Shown here: one piece after another, positions 10,690 to 22,078 of the stretch
Numbering within the stretch: the first letter of the stretch is position 1
How the letters are laid out: every line of letters begins with the position of its first letter
NCBI RefSeq assembly: GCF_020080835.1
Contig: NW_025402441.1
Span: 62,001-126,000, forward strand
Reading direction: 5' to 3'
DNA length: 64,000 bases
DNA from: Cotesia glomerata
Taxonomy: Eukaryota > Arthropoda > Insecta > Hymenoptera > Braconidae
Notes under the pieces: model-generated
What the model was told of the DNA's origin: nothing
The model's database searches: none
What the model saw: the letters and a program-made list of their open reading frames with translations, nothing else
Program-made: the position numbers and the translations under genes

Positions 10690-11697
10690 CGACTAGAAAT
10701 TTCAGTGAGGCATATGCCGAAGAACCAATTTGGGGCAAGTTTGGCTTGCCTAACTTAGGCTTGCCTAGGTTGTACCTCATAAAAACCAAGGTAGGCAGAA
10801 CGAAATGTTTGGTTTGCCATATTTGAACGTAACTAGGAAAGTTTCATGGATTTTTTAAGTCTGATATATCATGGGAACGCCGAAGTGGTTTCAAGTAACG
10901 ATAACCTGAGTTTTGCTAGTTTGGAGCGAACTTGGCTTTCCGAACTTAGGCTAGCCCAATTCGAATCTTATTTGTTTTAAATTAGGCAAGCCGAACATTG
11001 GTTGTGCTTACCAGTATCTTGAAGTAAGAGGTCGCTCATTATCGGCGTAGCGTCGCGGTATGGTATAGGGCCCTCGTGCGTCGGGTACCGTGTTCGAGTC
11101 TCGCGTTCGACATGTACGATTTTTAATAATTAATAATTACTAATTATAATTACTATTAAGGCGAGTGTGAAGTAAAGTTAAGTGTTATGTGTGATTAGTG
11201 TATCTAACTCCTCCATCATCTCCTTCCCCCTTGACTTATCAAATCTACCAATCAAAAAAACCTCTTCACATTAAAAAAACGCTCCAAAAAACAAAAAAAA
11301 ATTACAGAAAAAATAAAATTAAATAATAAAAATAATATTCAATAAAAGCAACAAAGAATTTGTTTTTTTTTATTCATGAAATATTTAAAAAATTTAGTCC
11401 TAAATTTAATATTTATACTTAAAATAATAAAAAAAGATAAAAAAATAAGCATTTGTTATTATTAATTTTCGCTTGATAATAAAAAAGCTAAAAATCAAGA
11501 AAGAATTAGATTTGGATTCTTCGTTGCGAATTTAGTTTCCAAACTGCAACCTAATCAGGAAGCCAAGTTAGGCTGAGCCTCGCAACTGCGTTACATCCCA
11601 AACTTCGGTCTGGTTTGGATGCCTCACTTACTGCAAGTTTGGAATTCGGCATGCCTTACTTGCGCCAAATCACTGCCTCACTGAAATTTCTAGTCGG
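10690..11697. mobile_element. Second 'gactagaaa' element with inverted ends, SINE-like insert
   Basis: Left end cccgactagaaatttcag at 10690, right end its inverse at 11697 (ctgaaatttctagtcgggg). The same right end recurs at 58974. The interior repeats ttggcttgcctaacttaggc-like words. A tRNA-like block lies at 11035-11115 and the sequence after it is plain AT-rich DNA, suggesting a later insertion. No transposase. Confidence 0.6.
11035..11115 (+). repeat. Possible tRNA-like SINE head
   Basis: Weak A-box-like cggcgtagcgtcg at ~11040 and a B-box match gttcgagtc at ~11094. Arrangement similar to 7190-7250. Not foldable into a clean tRNA by eye. Confidence 0.3.
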
Positions 11698-14281
11698 GGA
11701 ACTTTACTGATATCTAGATAAAAAATTTTGATAATGATTTTTTCTTACGAACGATATTTTTAAATGTATTCTGTTGGATAAATTGGTCCACTGAGTAATT
11801 GGATTGAGTAAAAAAAATATTAATCAATATTCTGGAAAAAAAAAAAAAATAATAATAATTTCCATCTTCAAAATATGTTGTCAATTATATACTTCTTGTA
11901 ATTTAACCAAGTTCAACGATTTTTTTTTCTAAAAAAATATCGTTTGATAAATTATTTTACAAACCTTAATTTTTATGGTTATTCTCAAAATTGTACACAT
12001 ACACTCAATATAATATCAAACCACTTTTCAGCTTTATGAAACGAAAGAACTGATTGGGAATAAAAGAAATACATACATCTGACTTAAAGATCACGATTCA
12101 TACTGCAAGCTTAAAACAGAACGGTATCTCATAAAATTGACCTATGGCACTGATTACAATTTAATGATATTGGAATTGTCTTGCTCACTAATACTTAGTG
12201 CATTTTTTATTCGCCTCAGACAATTAAACAACAACATATTTTTATAAGTATATAAAAAATAATGATGTTTATCGTTTGCTTGATACATTTTTTTATTTTA
12301 CTATTTATAATCCATAATCATGTCAAAAGTGGTCTTTTGTGATCTTTGAGTTATACAATCATAACACATACTTTTATACGATTAAACATAACAATATAAT
12401 ATGAAGCTATGATGTATTTTTATACAATAATCTTCAACTATATGTAATATTATTTATCATATTCGACAGCAAGATGAGAATATTTGTTTGTATACATTTG
12501 CATGTAAGATTATGAAAAATAAATTCTGTACAAGCCAAGGAAGCAACTGAGATTTTTGAAAATTTTAAATTACAATTACAATACCTATAACTATGATCTC
12601 AAATAAAAATTTACGTATTATGGATAAAAACGATTTTTCAGAACGATTTTAATGATCTAGAACAGTTTTAAAGACTATAAAATAATTCATATCCACTTAT
12701 TTTTCAGTTTGAGTTTCAAGTTTAAACACTAGATAGAAGATCTGTTTATCAAATTGTTGCACATAGAATAACTCGAAAAGTTTAATCTTGTGGGTTATTC
12801 TATTTTCAACGATATCAGTTGAACAGATCAATTAGGCTTAACTCAATTCCCGATACTCAGTTTTTCAAGCGCAAAGAATGAATAAATCATGAAAATCGAC
12901 CCGATTAGGGATTTTGGGAAGCTCTTTTTGAAAATTTTCAAATAGCGAAATTTCTCAAATGCATCGACCCATTTTTATCTCGTTTGCTTTAATTAAGCAT
13001 TTAACGTTCTTGAGTCTCGAGAAATCTTGGTGTTAGCTCGGAGGGGGCAAAACCAATAGTCTAGTCGAGAAGTTGATTTCTTGCGAAAAATATTTCCAAG
13101 TCTCCTAAAAATATGGTTGATGGCTTAAACGATTCGGAATGGCGTCTAGAAAAAGGTGTTTTTTGGATTTTTTGAGAAAAAGAAAATTACAATTGTTATT
13201 AACAAAAAACCGTTAAGAAAATTAGCCGTCCAGCTTTTTGGCAAAATATTAAAAAGTATAAGTAATAGCTCAAATATTAAAAAAGATTCTGGAAGAGCAG
13301 ACAATTTTAGTAAAAAAGTTCTCGACTCCCGAAATTGTAGCTCCAATGTTTATAATTTTAATTAGGCGTTGAAAATCGGCTCTTGCGCGGCAGTTTTGGC
13401 ATGCGCGCGCCGCCACTCTAGTGAGCGTAGTTTTTTAATAATTTTTTTATGCAATTAAATATTAATTAAAAAATTAAAAAAAATTCTGGTGTCATCTAGA
13501 CACTTCAAAGAATATGATTCCGCGGTAATAAAAGTTGTATCACCATTTTTCAAAAAGTTATTCAGTTGTTAATCAACATTTTTTTTACGGGTTTGTGTTA
13601 TTATAAAAGGCGGTATAAAAGTTTAAATAATTAATCTATAAATTTTTTGTTTCTTGGACCTCTTTTTTTGAACTTTGTTTAACCGCTAGGAAAAGGATCT
13701 AGTCACATACTTATAAGAAGAATTGCGCCTTCGGGCTTAATCGTTAAAACTCGGGAATAATCGTATCACGCTATGGCCGTCGCTCATGCGCGCCTTGGTT
13801 AGTGGTAGAGAAGCCGGCTCACGTGGTCGGCTGCAACAGTTGTGCTTGGACCTTTGTACTAGTACGACTACTCTGTGCGAATCGATTCTGATATTTCTTA
13901 CTTACATCTCACATTCATTTAAACATTTAAATTATTCATTAAATATAAATAATTATATTAGCTTCAATTATACTTTAAATTCTCAATTCATTTAAATCAG
14001 TTCAATAGTTCAGTGAATTAACATAAATAAAATCAAGTAAATTTATTTAGTGACGCCACGCGGCCATTACGCGCCACCGTTAACAAAGGATTGCATCAGC
14101 CACACGGCTTTAGTCAATCCATAATTGACGCGTGATATTAACAATTAATAACATTAAATTAATTATTGACATTTAATTACGATCTTATTTAATTTAGCTT
14201 ATAAATAATTAAATTCCAACTTCAAATCATTTGACTAATTTCTACACAAAAAACATCAAACTCAATTGACTAACATTCTGT
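11698..14281. other. Long non-coding stretch
   Basis: AT-rich, with frequent poly-A/T runs. A TATAAAA at 13612 is followed by GC-richer sequence at 13690-13870, and another GC island lies at 14050-14130. This could be part of an old LTR, but no paired copy is in the window. No coding frame with recognisable motifs. Confidence 0.35.
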
Positions 14282-14395
14282 TATCAATTGAATATTATTA
14301 GCTCTCACCTTGAGACAATTGAATATTAATAGATCTCACTCTGAGATAGTTCAAAGTGATTAGATATTACTAGCTCCCACCTTGGGACTTATCTA
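14282..14395 (+). repeat. Degenerate tandem repeat, ~40-45 bp unit, 3 copies
   Basis: Successive variants of aattgaatattattagctctcacc...gagac. Each ends in a ctcacctt/ctcactct/tcccacctt gaga/ggga-type block. Function unknown. Confidence 0.5.
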
Positions 14396-14511
14396 ATTCA
14401 AATTATCGATAATTTTCTATCTAAGGCGGCTGAGCTCACCCCTATTGCGTTATTGCAACGTAATTTTACACATTCACACTTACACATACACAATTTACTT
14501 GTATAATTTCA

Positions 14512-14590
14512 TCAAGGAGGTTTTTTCCCAGCCTAGCTGGGTTTTCCTCCTTTGGGGACAAATAAATTCTTCCAAATTGTTCCCCAAAAA
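14512..14590 (+). other. Two consecutive stem-loops
   Basis: The first pairs AAGGAGG with CCTCCTT and, inside, CCCAGC with GCTGGG around a CTA loop, separated by T-rich internal loops (14514-14553). The second pairs TTGGGGACAA with TTGTTCCCCAA (one bulge) at 14552-14587. It could be a structured RNA 3' end or a retroelement feature. Confidence 0.45.
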
Positions 14591-14781
14591 ATCCAAGTAT
14601 TATGATTTAATTTCCTAATCCCAACTTTATCGTATAATTTAAAACAATTACGGGAATTATCCGCATTGGATAGTTTTCGACAAAACAAACTTACTCAACA
14701 AGATGGCATTATAATAGTTTAAAAAATATTATTATTTCATTAATTATTAATATTTGAAGTAACAAAAAAATTAAAAATTTA

Positions 14782-15185
14782 AATAGATAGATAGATAAAT
14801 AGATAACTTTATTTATGCCAAAGCCAAACTGGCCAATTGGCAAAACATATTTACATCGTATATAACAATTTTTACATTTACATTATATAACAATTTTCAA
14901 TTAAAAATATAATATAAACATAATCTGAAGATTTAATTTTTTATATTTATGGTTTAAAACATAAAAATCTGAAGATTTAACCACTTAATATTTTGATTTG
15001 AATTTAACTAAACTACTTAATTATCTGAATTAAATAAATAATCAAACATCTTATTCTTGAAGACTTCTATACTAGACGCTCTTATTATGTCCACTGGTAA
15101 TTCTTCCCAGAGACGAATGCAAGTGACAACAAAAGAGAATTCATAATATGTGGTCGAAAAGTTTGGCATTTAATGTACGTTTGGC
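14782..15185 (-). mobile_element. 3' end of a LINE (CR1/Jockey-like group) with (ATCT)n tail
   Basis: On the minus strand an RT C-terminal coding end is followed by ~215 bp of AT-rich 3' UTR and a short (atct)n tail at 14806-14782. Simple-repeat tails are usual for several LINE clades. The 5' part is missing. Confidence 0.6.
15017..15185 (-). pseudogene. LINE reverse transcriptase C-terminal fragment
   Basis: About 55 codons to a TAA at 15017-15019. They read as the familiar C-terminal block of CR1/Jockey/RTE-type LINE polymerases (CIRLWEELPVDIIRAS then FKNKMFDYLF). The WxxLP...I..A.S...FK pattern is the diagnostic part. The upstream RT is absent, so this is a 5'-truncated copy, as target-primed reverse transcription often leaves. 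Confidence 0.65.
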
Positions 15186-15769
15186 AAATAATGTATGTTA
15201 AATAATTTTTTTTTTAAATTTTAAGTTATTACTGATTTTATATTCTTGTTAGGCATCAAATGATTATTTTAAAAATTTTTTTATACCATTTTTTTATAAA
15301 TTTTTTATAAACAAATGAATTAATTAAATATTTTTGAAAAATTCTTTTTCACCACCTTATTAGCGTAAGAAAATTATGATTAAAAAAAAAATGTTTTTTC
15401 TTAAAAACAATATCTTATTGTTTATAATCGTTTTTTATCGTATTTTGATTGTTTAAATAAATGATTAAGGAATCATTTTTTTTTAATCATAATTTTCATT
15501 TCTAAAAATGATGGCAAAAAAAAATTTTTTTTTTTGTCAACAATTTATTAATTTATTTATTTAACAATTTGTTATAAACAATTTTTTTTTTATTTTAATT
15601 TTTTTCTAGAAGATAAAAAAATTACAAAAACAGCAACCTACAACAATATGGCAAAAAAATTTTTTTTCGATTTTTTAAAAAACATTTGGATTTTGAAGCA
15701 CGACAAAGTCCAAGCACTGATTCGATTTGTCAACAAACAAATTGCTGTAACTTTGCAACTATTGCAGAT
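15186..15769. other. AT-rich non-coding
   Basis: Long A/T runs and imperfect palindromes around 15360-15670. No gene seen. Confidence 0.4.
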
Positions 15770-15870
15770 ACAGCTTTCGACCTACGAGTCGTTTTTGTAG
15801 AGTATGAGTTAACCTTTCTTATAAATTTCAAACCTGACATTTATCTCTTTTAGTTCTCTATTAGTTCTAT
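15770..15870. repeat. Arm of a distant inverted repeat (partner 31295-31405)
   Basis: tttcgacctacgagtcg through tctcttttagttctcta matches the reverse complement of 31295-31405. Both arms stop at tttcgacc on their outer side. They flank the LTR element and its foldback neighbour. Confidence 0.6.
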
Positions 15871-16351
15871 ATTACGTGATTGGTCGAATATATCATAAGC
15901 ATGAAAATATATGCAAACTCTCAATTTGAATTCTAGTTATTTTATAATTTCACTTTCATTTATAAGATTTTATCATTACATAATAATTGAAACTACAAGT
16001 TTTTACTATTTATTATATTGTTAAAGTAAATCTCACAATTTTATCTATTATTATTTATATTGAAGAGTAGTAGATGATTGTTGGTTTGAAATTATTAACT
16101 ATTTTATGTTTTCCGGAGTAGTTTTGTCTCATTCTCGACAGCTGTCTACACTCAAGTGAAATTATAAACTAATTTTAAAAAAAATTTTTAAATCTCATAA
16201 GCTAATAAAGTTAAAAATATAAAAAAAATATATTTGAATAGTTTAATAATCAGGTAACAAAAAAGTCTTGAACAGGCGAGACCATCTTTTTCTCGCTTTG
16301 CTCTCACGGAGTTCAACGGAACTATTTCTGTCGCACTCCCAACAGCAGAGC

Positions 16352-16355
16352 AATT
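16352..16355. other. Target-site duplication AATT (left)
   Basis: AATT directly precedes the LTR and is repeated at 31055-31058. Four-base duplications are typical for Ty3/gypsy integration. Confidence 0.8.
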
Positions 16356-17347
16356 TGTTATGTCCAAGGGCGTTTAAGTGCTAGCGTAAACGGTGGAGGT
16401 TTGGACTAACGGTTTAAAGAATACGCAACGGAGTTTTAATTTGGTTGTTTTAATTATTTATGTGGGACGTTTTCGACGGACGAATTTACCACGCCTTCGT
16501 TTGAGACTGAACACGGATTTTATTAAGAATAGATGTACTTACTCTTTGCAGGATTTTTGTTGTTACCGGATCCGTGATTCCGGGGCTGCTGTTAGCGCCT
16601 TTTCCTTGAATTGGCCCTCTGGTTGGTCCTTGCAGCGGATGGAGTTGGATAAATTTGGGGCTGCTTACTTTAAGGGCTTCTTATTTTTAAGAAATGAATT
16701 AACTCGAAACTGATTCCACTTCTTTTGATATTTATTTTTATAACCACAAAACTTACACTTTCACAATTTTAATTTTAACGTAATTTATTTTAATGAATTT
16801 TATTGATTTGGTTGAGCTAACGTCCTCCAGTCCCCCGTAGGGTAAAGTGCGCAAAACTAGCTTTTAGGAAATTTTGAATAAACTTAATGACCGAATTCTC
16901 GCCTAAGTGCAGGGCAAATTAGAACTTTGAGAATACGGTTCTCTATGATTTACTTACTGGCCGGATTCTCGCCTAAGTGCAGGGCAAATTAGAACTTTGA
17001 GAATACGACTCTCTAAGATACTTAAAATTAATACGTGGCCTGCCGGTTAAACCGCATCCAAACTTCCTTTAAGTGCAGTGCAAATTAAAGCAAAGGACTC
17101 TACAAGGCACGGGCCCGTCAATTAAACGCGGAAGTCGAATTAATTAACAAAGACCGGGAGCGGTCTCCGTTTCTCGTTTTTAAATGCTCGCGGTGCTGAG
17201 TTTGCAAAAGTCCCCGCTAGTCAACCAGCAGTCGCGTAGCTTCTATTTTATTGTGGCTTTCGCGCATGGAGAAGTCTTTCATCTGCGCGGACGATTTAAA
17301 TTTAAAGAAAGAGAAGAGAGAAAAAAAATTTGCGGGTGGACATAACA
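16356..17347 (-). repeat. 3' LTR (992 bp)
   Basis: Starts TGTTATGTCC and ends GGACATAACA on the plus strand. Aligned by eye with 30062-31054 it shows about four substitutions and one 1-base A-run difference. It contains a 70 bp tandem duplication at 16889-17028. Confidence 0.93.
16889..17028. repeat. 70 bp tandem duplication inside the LTR
   Basis: Two 70 bp units, each with ctcgcctaagtgcagggc and gaactttgagaatacg. The same pair occurs in the other LTR at 30595-30734, so the duplication predates this insertion. Confidence 0.75.
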
Positions 17348-17356
17348 TTCCCCCGG
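17348..17356 (-). promoter_or_regulatory. Polypurine tract candidate
   Basis: On the minus strand ccgggggaa abuts the 3' LTR start directly. A G-rich purine run here primes plus-strand DNA in LTR elements. It is short, but correctly placed. Confidence 0.5.
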
Positions 17357-18012
17357 AAAAGCGAAGAGCTAGTATAGCTTATCGGTTTTCCTATGGCCAC
17401 CTTCCCTATAAGCGAAAGCCACTTACAATTTTTTTTTTTTTTTTTGTTTAACTTAATATATCTTAATATAATAAAAAGAGTAACAGGAGGAGTCATCTGG
17501 CGCCAATATTTAAATTTAAATTTATATTTTATCTCGTGCAGTATTGTATGCTGACGGATGGTTAATCGTCTTCGCCTCTTGATTCTGGTAAGCCGTGTTG
17601 AGTATCACTATTGTCTTAGCAGTGATCGAGCTAACATTACATTTAAGAGTTTTGTTAAAGAGAGAAAAGAAGAAGAAATGTACAACGTTGAAAAAAATTC
17701 CGAAAACTACGGTACTTGGTATTAAATTAGCCCTTGCCATTTATGGAGAGAAGGTTAGCGAAATTTGTAATATAACAGGTATATTTCAATCGTTTCATCT
17801 CTTGCCAAGAGATTAATTTATCTCTTATACCTTTTAAGCGTATCAGATGATATCGGGTGGCTGGCAATGGAGATAAAAGGGCAGATCATTCTGCTTCTGT
17901 ATTATATATATAAGTGAACATATATATAAATATTTGGAAAAATTTTCCTACTCTCTTCTTCTTTTTATTTTATTTTAAATAAAAAAAGAAAAATTTGGTT
18001 TTAATTTTTTTT
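17357..18012. other. 3' internal region of the LTR element, no gene recognised
   Basis: AT-rich with short frames on both strands. A tctggcgccaat word at 17498 resembles LTR-junction sequence, but no second LTR boundary is seen. Confidence 0.4.
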
Positions 18013-18167
18013 AACTTCCCGCTAAAAATCTCAGATTTTCAAAAATCGGGAAGTTATTGTTTTTACCCCGTTTGGCAAAAATCGAGTTTTCATCAGATCT
18101 CGACGTTTGAAGGTCACAGGAAGCTTCCCTGACTACCCCCGCGATGTTGTCACTATGTCTGTATGTA

Positions 18168-18246
<79 letters not shown>

Positions 18247-18750
18247 CTATGTGACTCGCTTATAACTTTTGAACGGTTGAACCGATTTCATCGCGGTTGG
18301 TGCCATTCGAAAGGGCTACGCTGAACTTAGATTTCCTGAGAATTTGAACCGATTCGGACCGATAGATTTTAAGAAATCTTGAAAAATCTTAAAAAAAATA
18401 AGAAAAAAATCATTTTTGAAAGTAGTTTTTTTGGAATATCTTTTAAACGGCTCTATCGATCAACTTCAAAAACTAATCCGCCCTTAAGCTTGAAAAACCA
18501 CGCCGATCGGCGTCAACCCGATCAAAATCGGTTGATTCGTTCGAGAGATAGCGTGAACGAAAGAAAACCGAAAAAAGTGTTTTTTTCACATAACTTCGTC
18601 ATTTCTTCTCGGATCACTTTTGATGACATAGCATAATTTATAGAGCTTAAAAAACCGCGTCGATTGCCGCCAAAAACGTAGAAATCGGTTAATTAGTTCA
18701 AAAGATATCGTCAATAAAAGATTTGAAAACAAGTGTTTTTAAAATCACTG
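18013..18750 (+). repeat. TG-repeat copy B
   Basis: 5' end AACTTCCCGCTAA with its terminal hairpin, then ...gatctcgacgtttgaagg..., (TG)n at 18166-18244, then the conserved right half. The final ~150 bp are missing. Confidence 0.8.
18166..18244. repeat. (TG)n microsatellite in TG-repeat copy B
   Basis: About 38 TG units preceded by gtatgtatgtatg. This is the same relative position as in the other copies. Confidence 0.9.
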
Positions 18751-18759
18751 CGACATTTT

Positions 18760-18909
18760 TAACTTCCCACTAACAAAATCGAAGATTTTCAAAAATTAGG
18801 AAGTTATTGTTTTCACCCTGTTTTGAAAAAATCGAGTTTTCATCAGATCTCGACGTTTTAAGGTCATAGGAAGCTTCCCTGACTACCCTCGCGATGTTGT
18901 CACTGTGTC

Positions 18910-18978
<69 letters not shown>

Positions 18979-18985
18979 AACGTAT
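18760..18985 (+). repeat. TG-repeat copy C (left half, microsatellite converted to (TA)n)
   Basis: Left half to ...gttgtcactgtgtctatatg. A (TA)n tract (18915-18973) stands where other copies have (TG)n, then family similarity stops. 18986-19360 has no recognised feature. Confidence 0.7.
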
Positions 18986-19360
18986 AGTTTGAGACACCCT
19001 ATTTTTTCTTTAATTACGTTAAAAATACAATTGGCAATCGGGGATGAGAGTTTTTTATATATAAATTTCAAAGTTAAAATTTCGAAGACTGTCTCCAATG
19101 TTTAAAGCATTCCTTATAATTCAAGGACATGAGTTCAAAATTTTGATACAATTTCGAGCGAATGTATTGTTTGAGGACTTATGTGCACTTTGAGACCATA
19201 TATATATTTTTCAGGTCTGTGCTGAAAATTTCCACTTATTTTCAAGACATTCTTCGAAATTTATACATATTACTATAGCATAGATTGCTAAAACTTCTGA
19301 GGACAGGCCTCAAAATTTTGTTATCATTTTTAATAATGTCTTGAACTTTACACACTTCTT

Positions 19361-19516
19361 TTAACTTCCTGCTAGAAAAATTGAAAATTTCCAAAAATCG
19401 GGATGTTATTGTTTTACCCGTTTTTCAAAAATCGAGTTTTCGTCAAATCTCGACGTTTTGAGGTCTTAGGAAGCTTCCCTGACGATTCCCGCGAAAGTGT
19501 CTGTATGTATGTACGG

Positions 19517-19563
<47 letters not shown>

Positions 19564-20089
19564 CCTCTCATAACTTTTGAACGGCTTGACCGGTTTGATC
19601 GCGGTTGGTGCCATTCGAAAGGCTTCGACTAAACTTAGATTTTAAATACAAGTTGGACTGATTTGGGCCGATAGATTTTGAGAAATCTTAGAAAAACTGC
19701 GAAAAAATTTTTTTCTAAATGTGGGTTTTTCCGAATAAATTTTAAACGGCTCGACCGATCAATTCCAAAACTAATCAGCTCTTAATCAATTTGTGTTTAA
19801 AAATGTATCATAGAATTTGAAAAACTGCGTCGAATGTCGCCAACCGCCTGAAAATCGGTTCATTCATTCAAAAGTTATTGCGGTTTGAAAATTCAAAAAA
19901 TAGTGTTTTATTAAACTTCTATCAGACTTTTGAGCTCGGAAAGCTCAAAATTACACAAAAATTATGTTTTTCGAGCTCTTTGAGTTTAAAAACGTAATGT
20001 GCGATGTTGAGCGCTTAATTACGAAAGTAGCGGGAAGTTGCAGGGATGGCCTTCAGGGTCAACCGTTTTCCTAATTTTTTTTTTTTTTT
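19361..20089 (+). repeat. TG-repeat copy D
   Basis: Full-length member with (GT)n at 19517-19560. It ends agcgggaagttgcaggg...ttttcctaattttt at ~20089. It gives the clearest view of both family ends. Confidence 0.82.
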
Positions 20090-21232
20090 ATAATGCTTAT
20101 TCCTTCTCTCCTATACCATAGTAATTCAGGTAGTTGTAACGGTAGTATAAGTAGTAAATAGAAATAGGATAAGTAACAGCTTTAGGTGGAGAAGAGAAAA
20201 ATTTTTTTAAAAACTTTGGAGGGGAAAAAAAAAGGAAGAGAAAGGGAAAAAAAATTTATAAATAAATAATTAATTAGAACTTAGACAATAGGGTGAAAGA
20301 GAAAAAAGAAAAAAAAGTAAAAGCTTATTTTAAAGAAAAAAAGAAAATTTTATAAAAGTTTATATAGCACGATCAATGGGTATGTGTGAGTACGTGTGCA
20401 GCGGCTCTATTATGATTGCCATTAGATGACTCTCCCTGTCCTCTTAATTACTTATATTTATTTTTATTGAATATTAGACGTTTGAAATAATCGTTTTGAA
20501 AAAAAATTTTATGATTTCTTAATTTTTGAAAAATTTATATGAGTGACGTTAGCTCGTTGTATTTTTTTTTGTTATTATTTATAGTTAATAGAAAAAAATT
20601 TGTTTAATATATGGAGATTAAGTATAATGATTCATAATACACGGTTGTACGACATATAGTAAGATAATATAATAATAAGATAATGTGTAATATGGAAGTA
20701 TAGTGATAGTAAAATGAAAAAGAAAAATTTTTGTTAAATTTATATTAATTATATATAAAGAAAAGGAAAAAAAAATTTCAATCAAAGTTTTGCGCTGTTT
20801 CCACTCGTCCCCCCAAGGCCGGAGATATTCTTATCTTCGGTCTTGTGAGTCTTAAAGCAGCAAAACATTTTTTCTTCCAAAATTTAGAGAAATGTTTTTC
20901 ATTATACTATCTACTATATATAAAAATATATAAAAAAAATTTTTTCAATAAGTTTTCTTTTTTTTCAATAAAAATTTTTTTTTTTTTTTTTTTTTTTTTT
21001 AATAGGTTTCTTGAATAACTGCTAATACAAACTGTTGGCTCGTTTTTGAAAATTTTTAAATTTTCGTTAAACGAAATTTCCAACAGAAAAAAAAATTCTA
21101 TTATTATTTTGTAAGTTATTGATTTTTAGTTTTCCGCAAATGAGCCATCAGTTTGTTTATATAAAAAGTTTTTTTTTTTTTTTTTTATAAATGGCCTTAA
21201 CTTCTACGAAGTTGAAGCTGAGGTTCTGTTGT
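20090..21232. other. Non-coding 3' part of the LTR element
   Basis: A-rich and T-rich runs (oligo-T at 20978-21000 and 21170-21186). No recognisable protein. It lies between the env-like remnant and the inserted TG-repeats. Confidence 0.4.
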
Positions 21233-21515
21233 CTAAATCGGTGATTTGTAGTCTCTTAGTCGGAACGTTTTCGACTTCTTTGATGTCTTGATGGTCTCAG
21301 GAGCTTCTTTGGTTGTTACTGTTGTTGCCATGGAGAAGTTCTTCTCGTTGTCGGTGTCGGTTCTTGTCGGAAGTGGTTCGTTCACTTCTGCTTCGTCGTC
21401 CCCCTCTTGGCCAATGTCTGAAGTCGGATTACTCATAGTTGATCCTGGTGTAGGGACTCATAGGAAGATTTCGTCGTCCCCCTGTTCTTCATTTCCGGTT
21501 GGTTTTTTCTTTTTT
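21233..21515 (-). pseudogene. Acidic segment duplicated from the pol spacer
   Basis: A short minus-strand frame reading SDIGQEGDDEAEVNEP. 21391-21505 resembles 24576-24690 (QTPDIGQEGDDEAEKDD) at DNA level, including the gtcgtccccctcttggcc word and a second gtcgtccccct block ~70 bp on. One copy probably arose from the other. No catalytic motif. Confidence 0.5.
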
Positions 21516-21559
21516 AGTGGTCTAGGGCTATTAGTGACATTTTTCTTTATTTTCTTCTA

Positions 21560-22061
21560 GCCCTTGGCCCCATGGCTGAGATTTGTCAATGATTATAGCC
21601 AGATCTGAATTTTTGTGAATGAATTTGGAATTTCGTTGTTGAATTTAAGGCTCGAGTTTAATTTTTCCAAGGACAGGTTGGAACTCGGGGCGATGTGGTC
21701 TATTCTTGTTGACTCTCTTGCAATTGTGCCTACGAAGCCGAATCAAGGAGCTCTCTTGGTGCGGTTTCGTGGGTCGAATTCTTCTAGTCGTGGATCTTCG
21801 AGGAGTTATCTCAGCTGATGTTGTGCTTGTTCAATTTCGGCCTGCATTTCTTGATGGCTATTGATGCTTGGATATGACCAGTTGCCATTCTTCTCGTATT
21901 AGGTGGATTTTCTTTAATGGATCGTGCAGCAGACCTGGATTTGCCTCCATTGGTTTTATTTTGACTTCCCTTGCGCCCCAGGCCAGGTATCCGACCCCCA
22001 GGAGAAGAAGTAGTACGATTTTCATGTTGAAATTGTATTGGCTTAATATATTCTTAAACAA
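21560..22061 (-). pseudogene. Env-like glycoprotein remnant of the LTR element
   Basis: It follows integrase, the position of env in gypsy-like errantiviruses. The N-terminus has a hydrophobic leader (KIVLLLLLGVGYLAWG) that would act as a signal peptide. About 100 codons on, a dibasic RTKR motif at ~21752-21763 is followed by a Phe/Gly-rich hydrophobic run, the layout of a furin-type site and fusion peptide. The gene is clearly broken: the first frame ends in a TAG near 21858, and the frame that continues the homology carries TAA at 21806-21808 and TGA at 21743-21745. Most of the ectodomain and the transmembrane anchor are not recognisable. Not functional; described only as found. Confidence 0.55.
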
Positions 22062-22078
22062 ACAACTTGGGTTTCTTT

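Noticed and set aside
13381..14620. Solo LTR
   Set aside because: A TATAAAA and GC islands are suggestive, but there is no TG...CA pair with a duplication and no second copy in the window.
21560..22061. A host membrane protein gene
   Set aside because: Position after integrase, a leader plus an RTKR/hydrophobic layout, and in-frame stops fit a decayed env of the LTR element.
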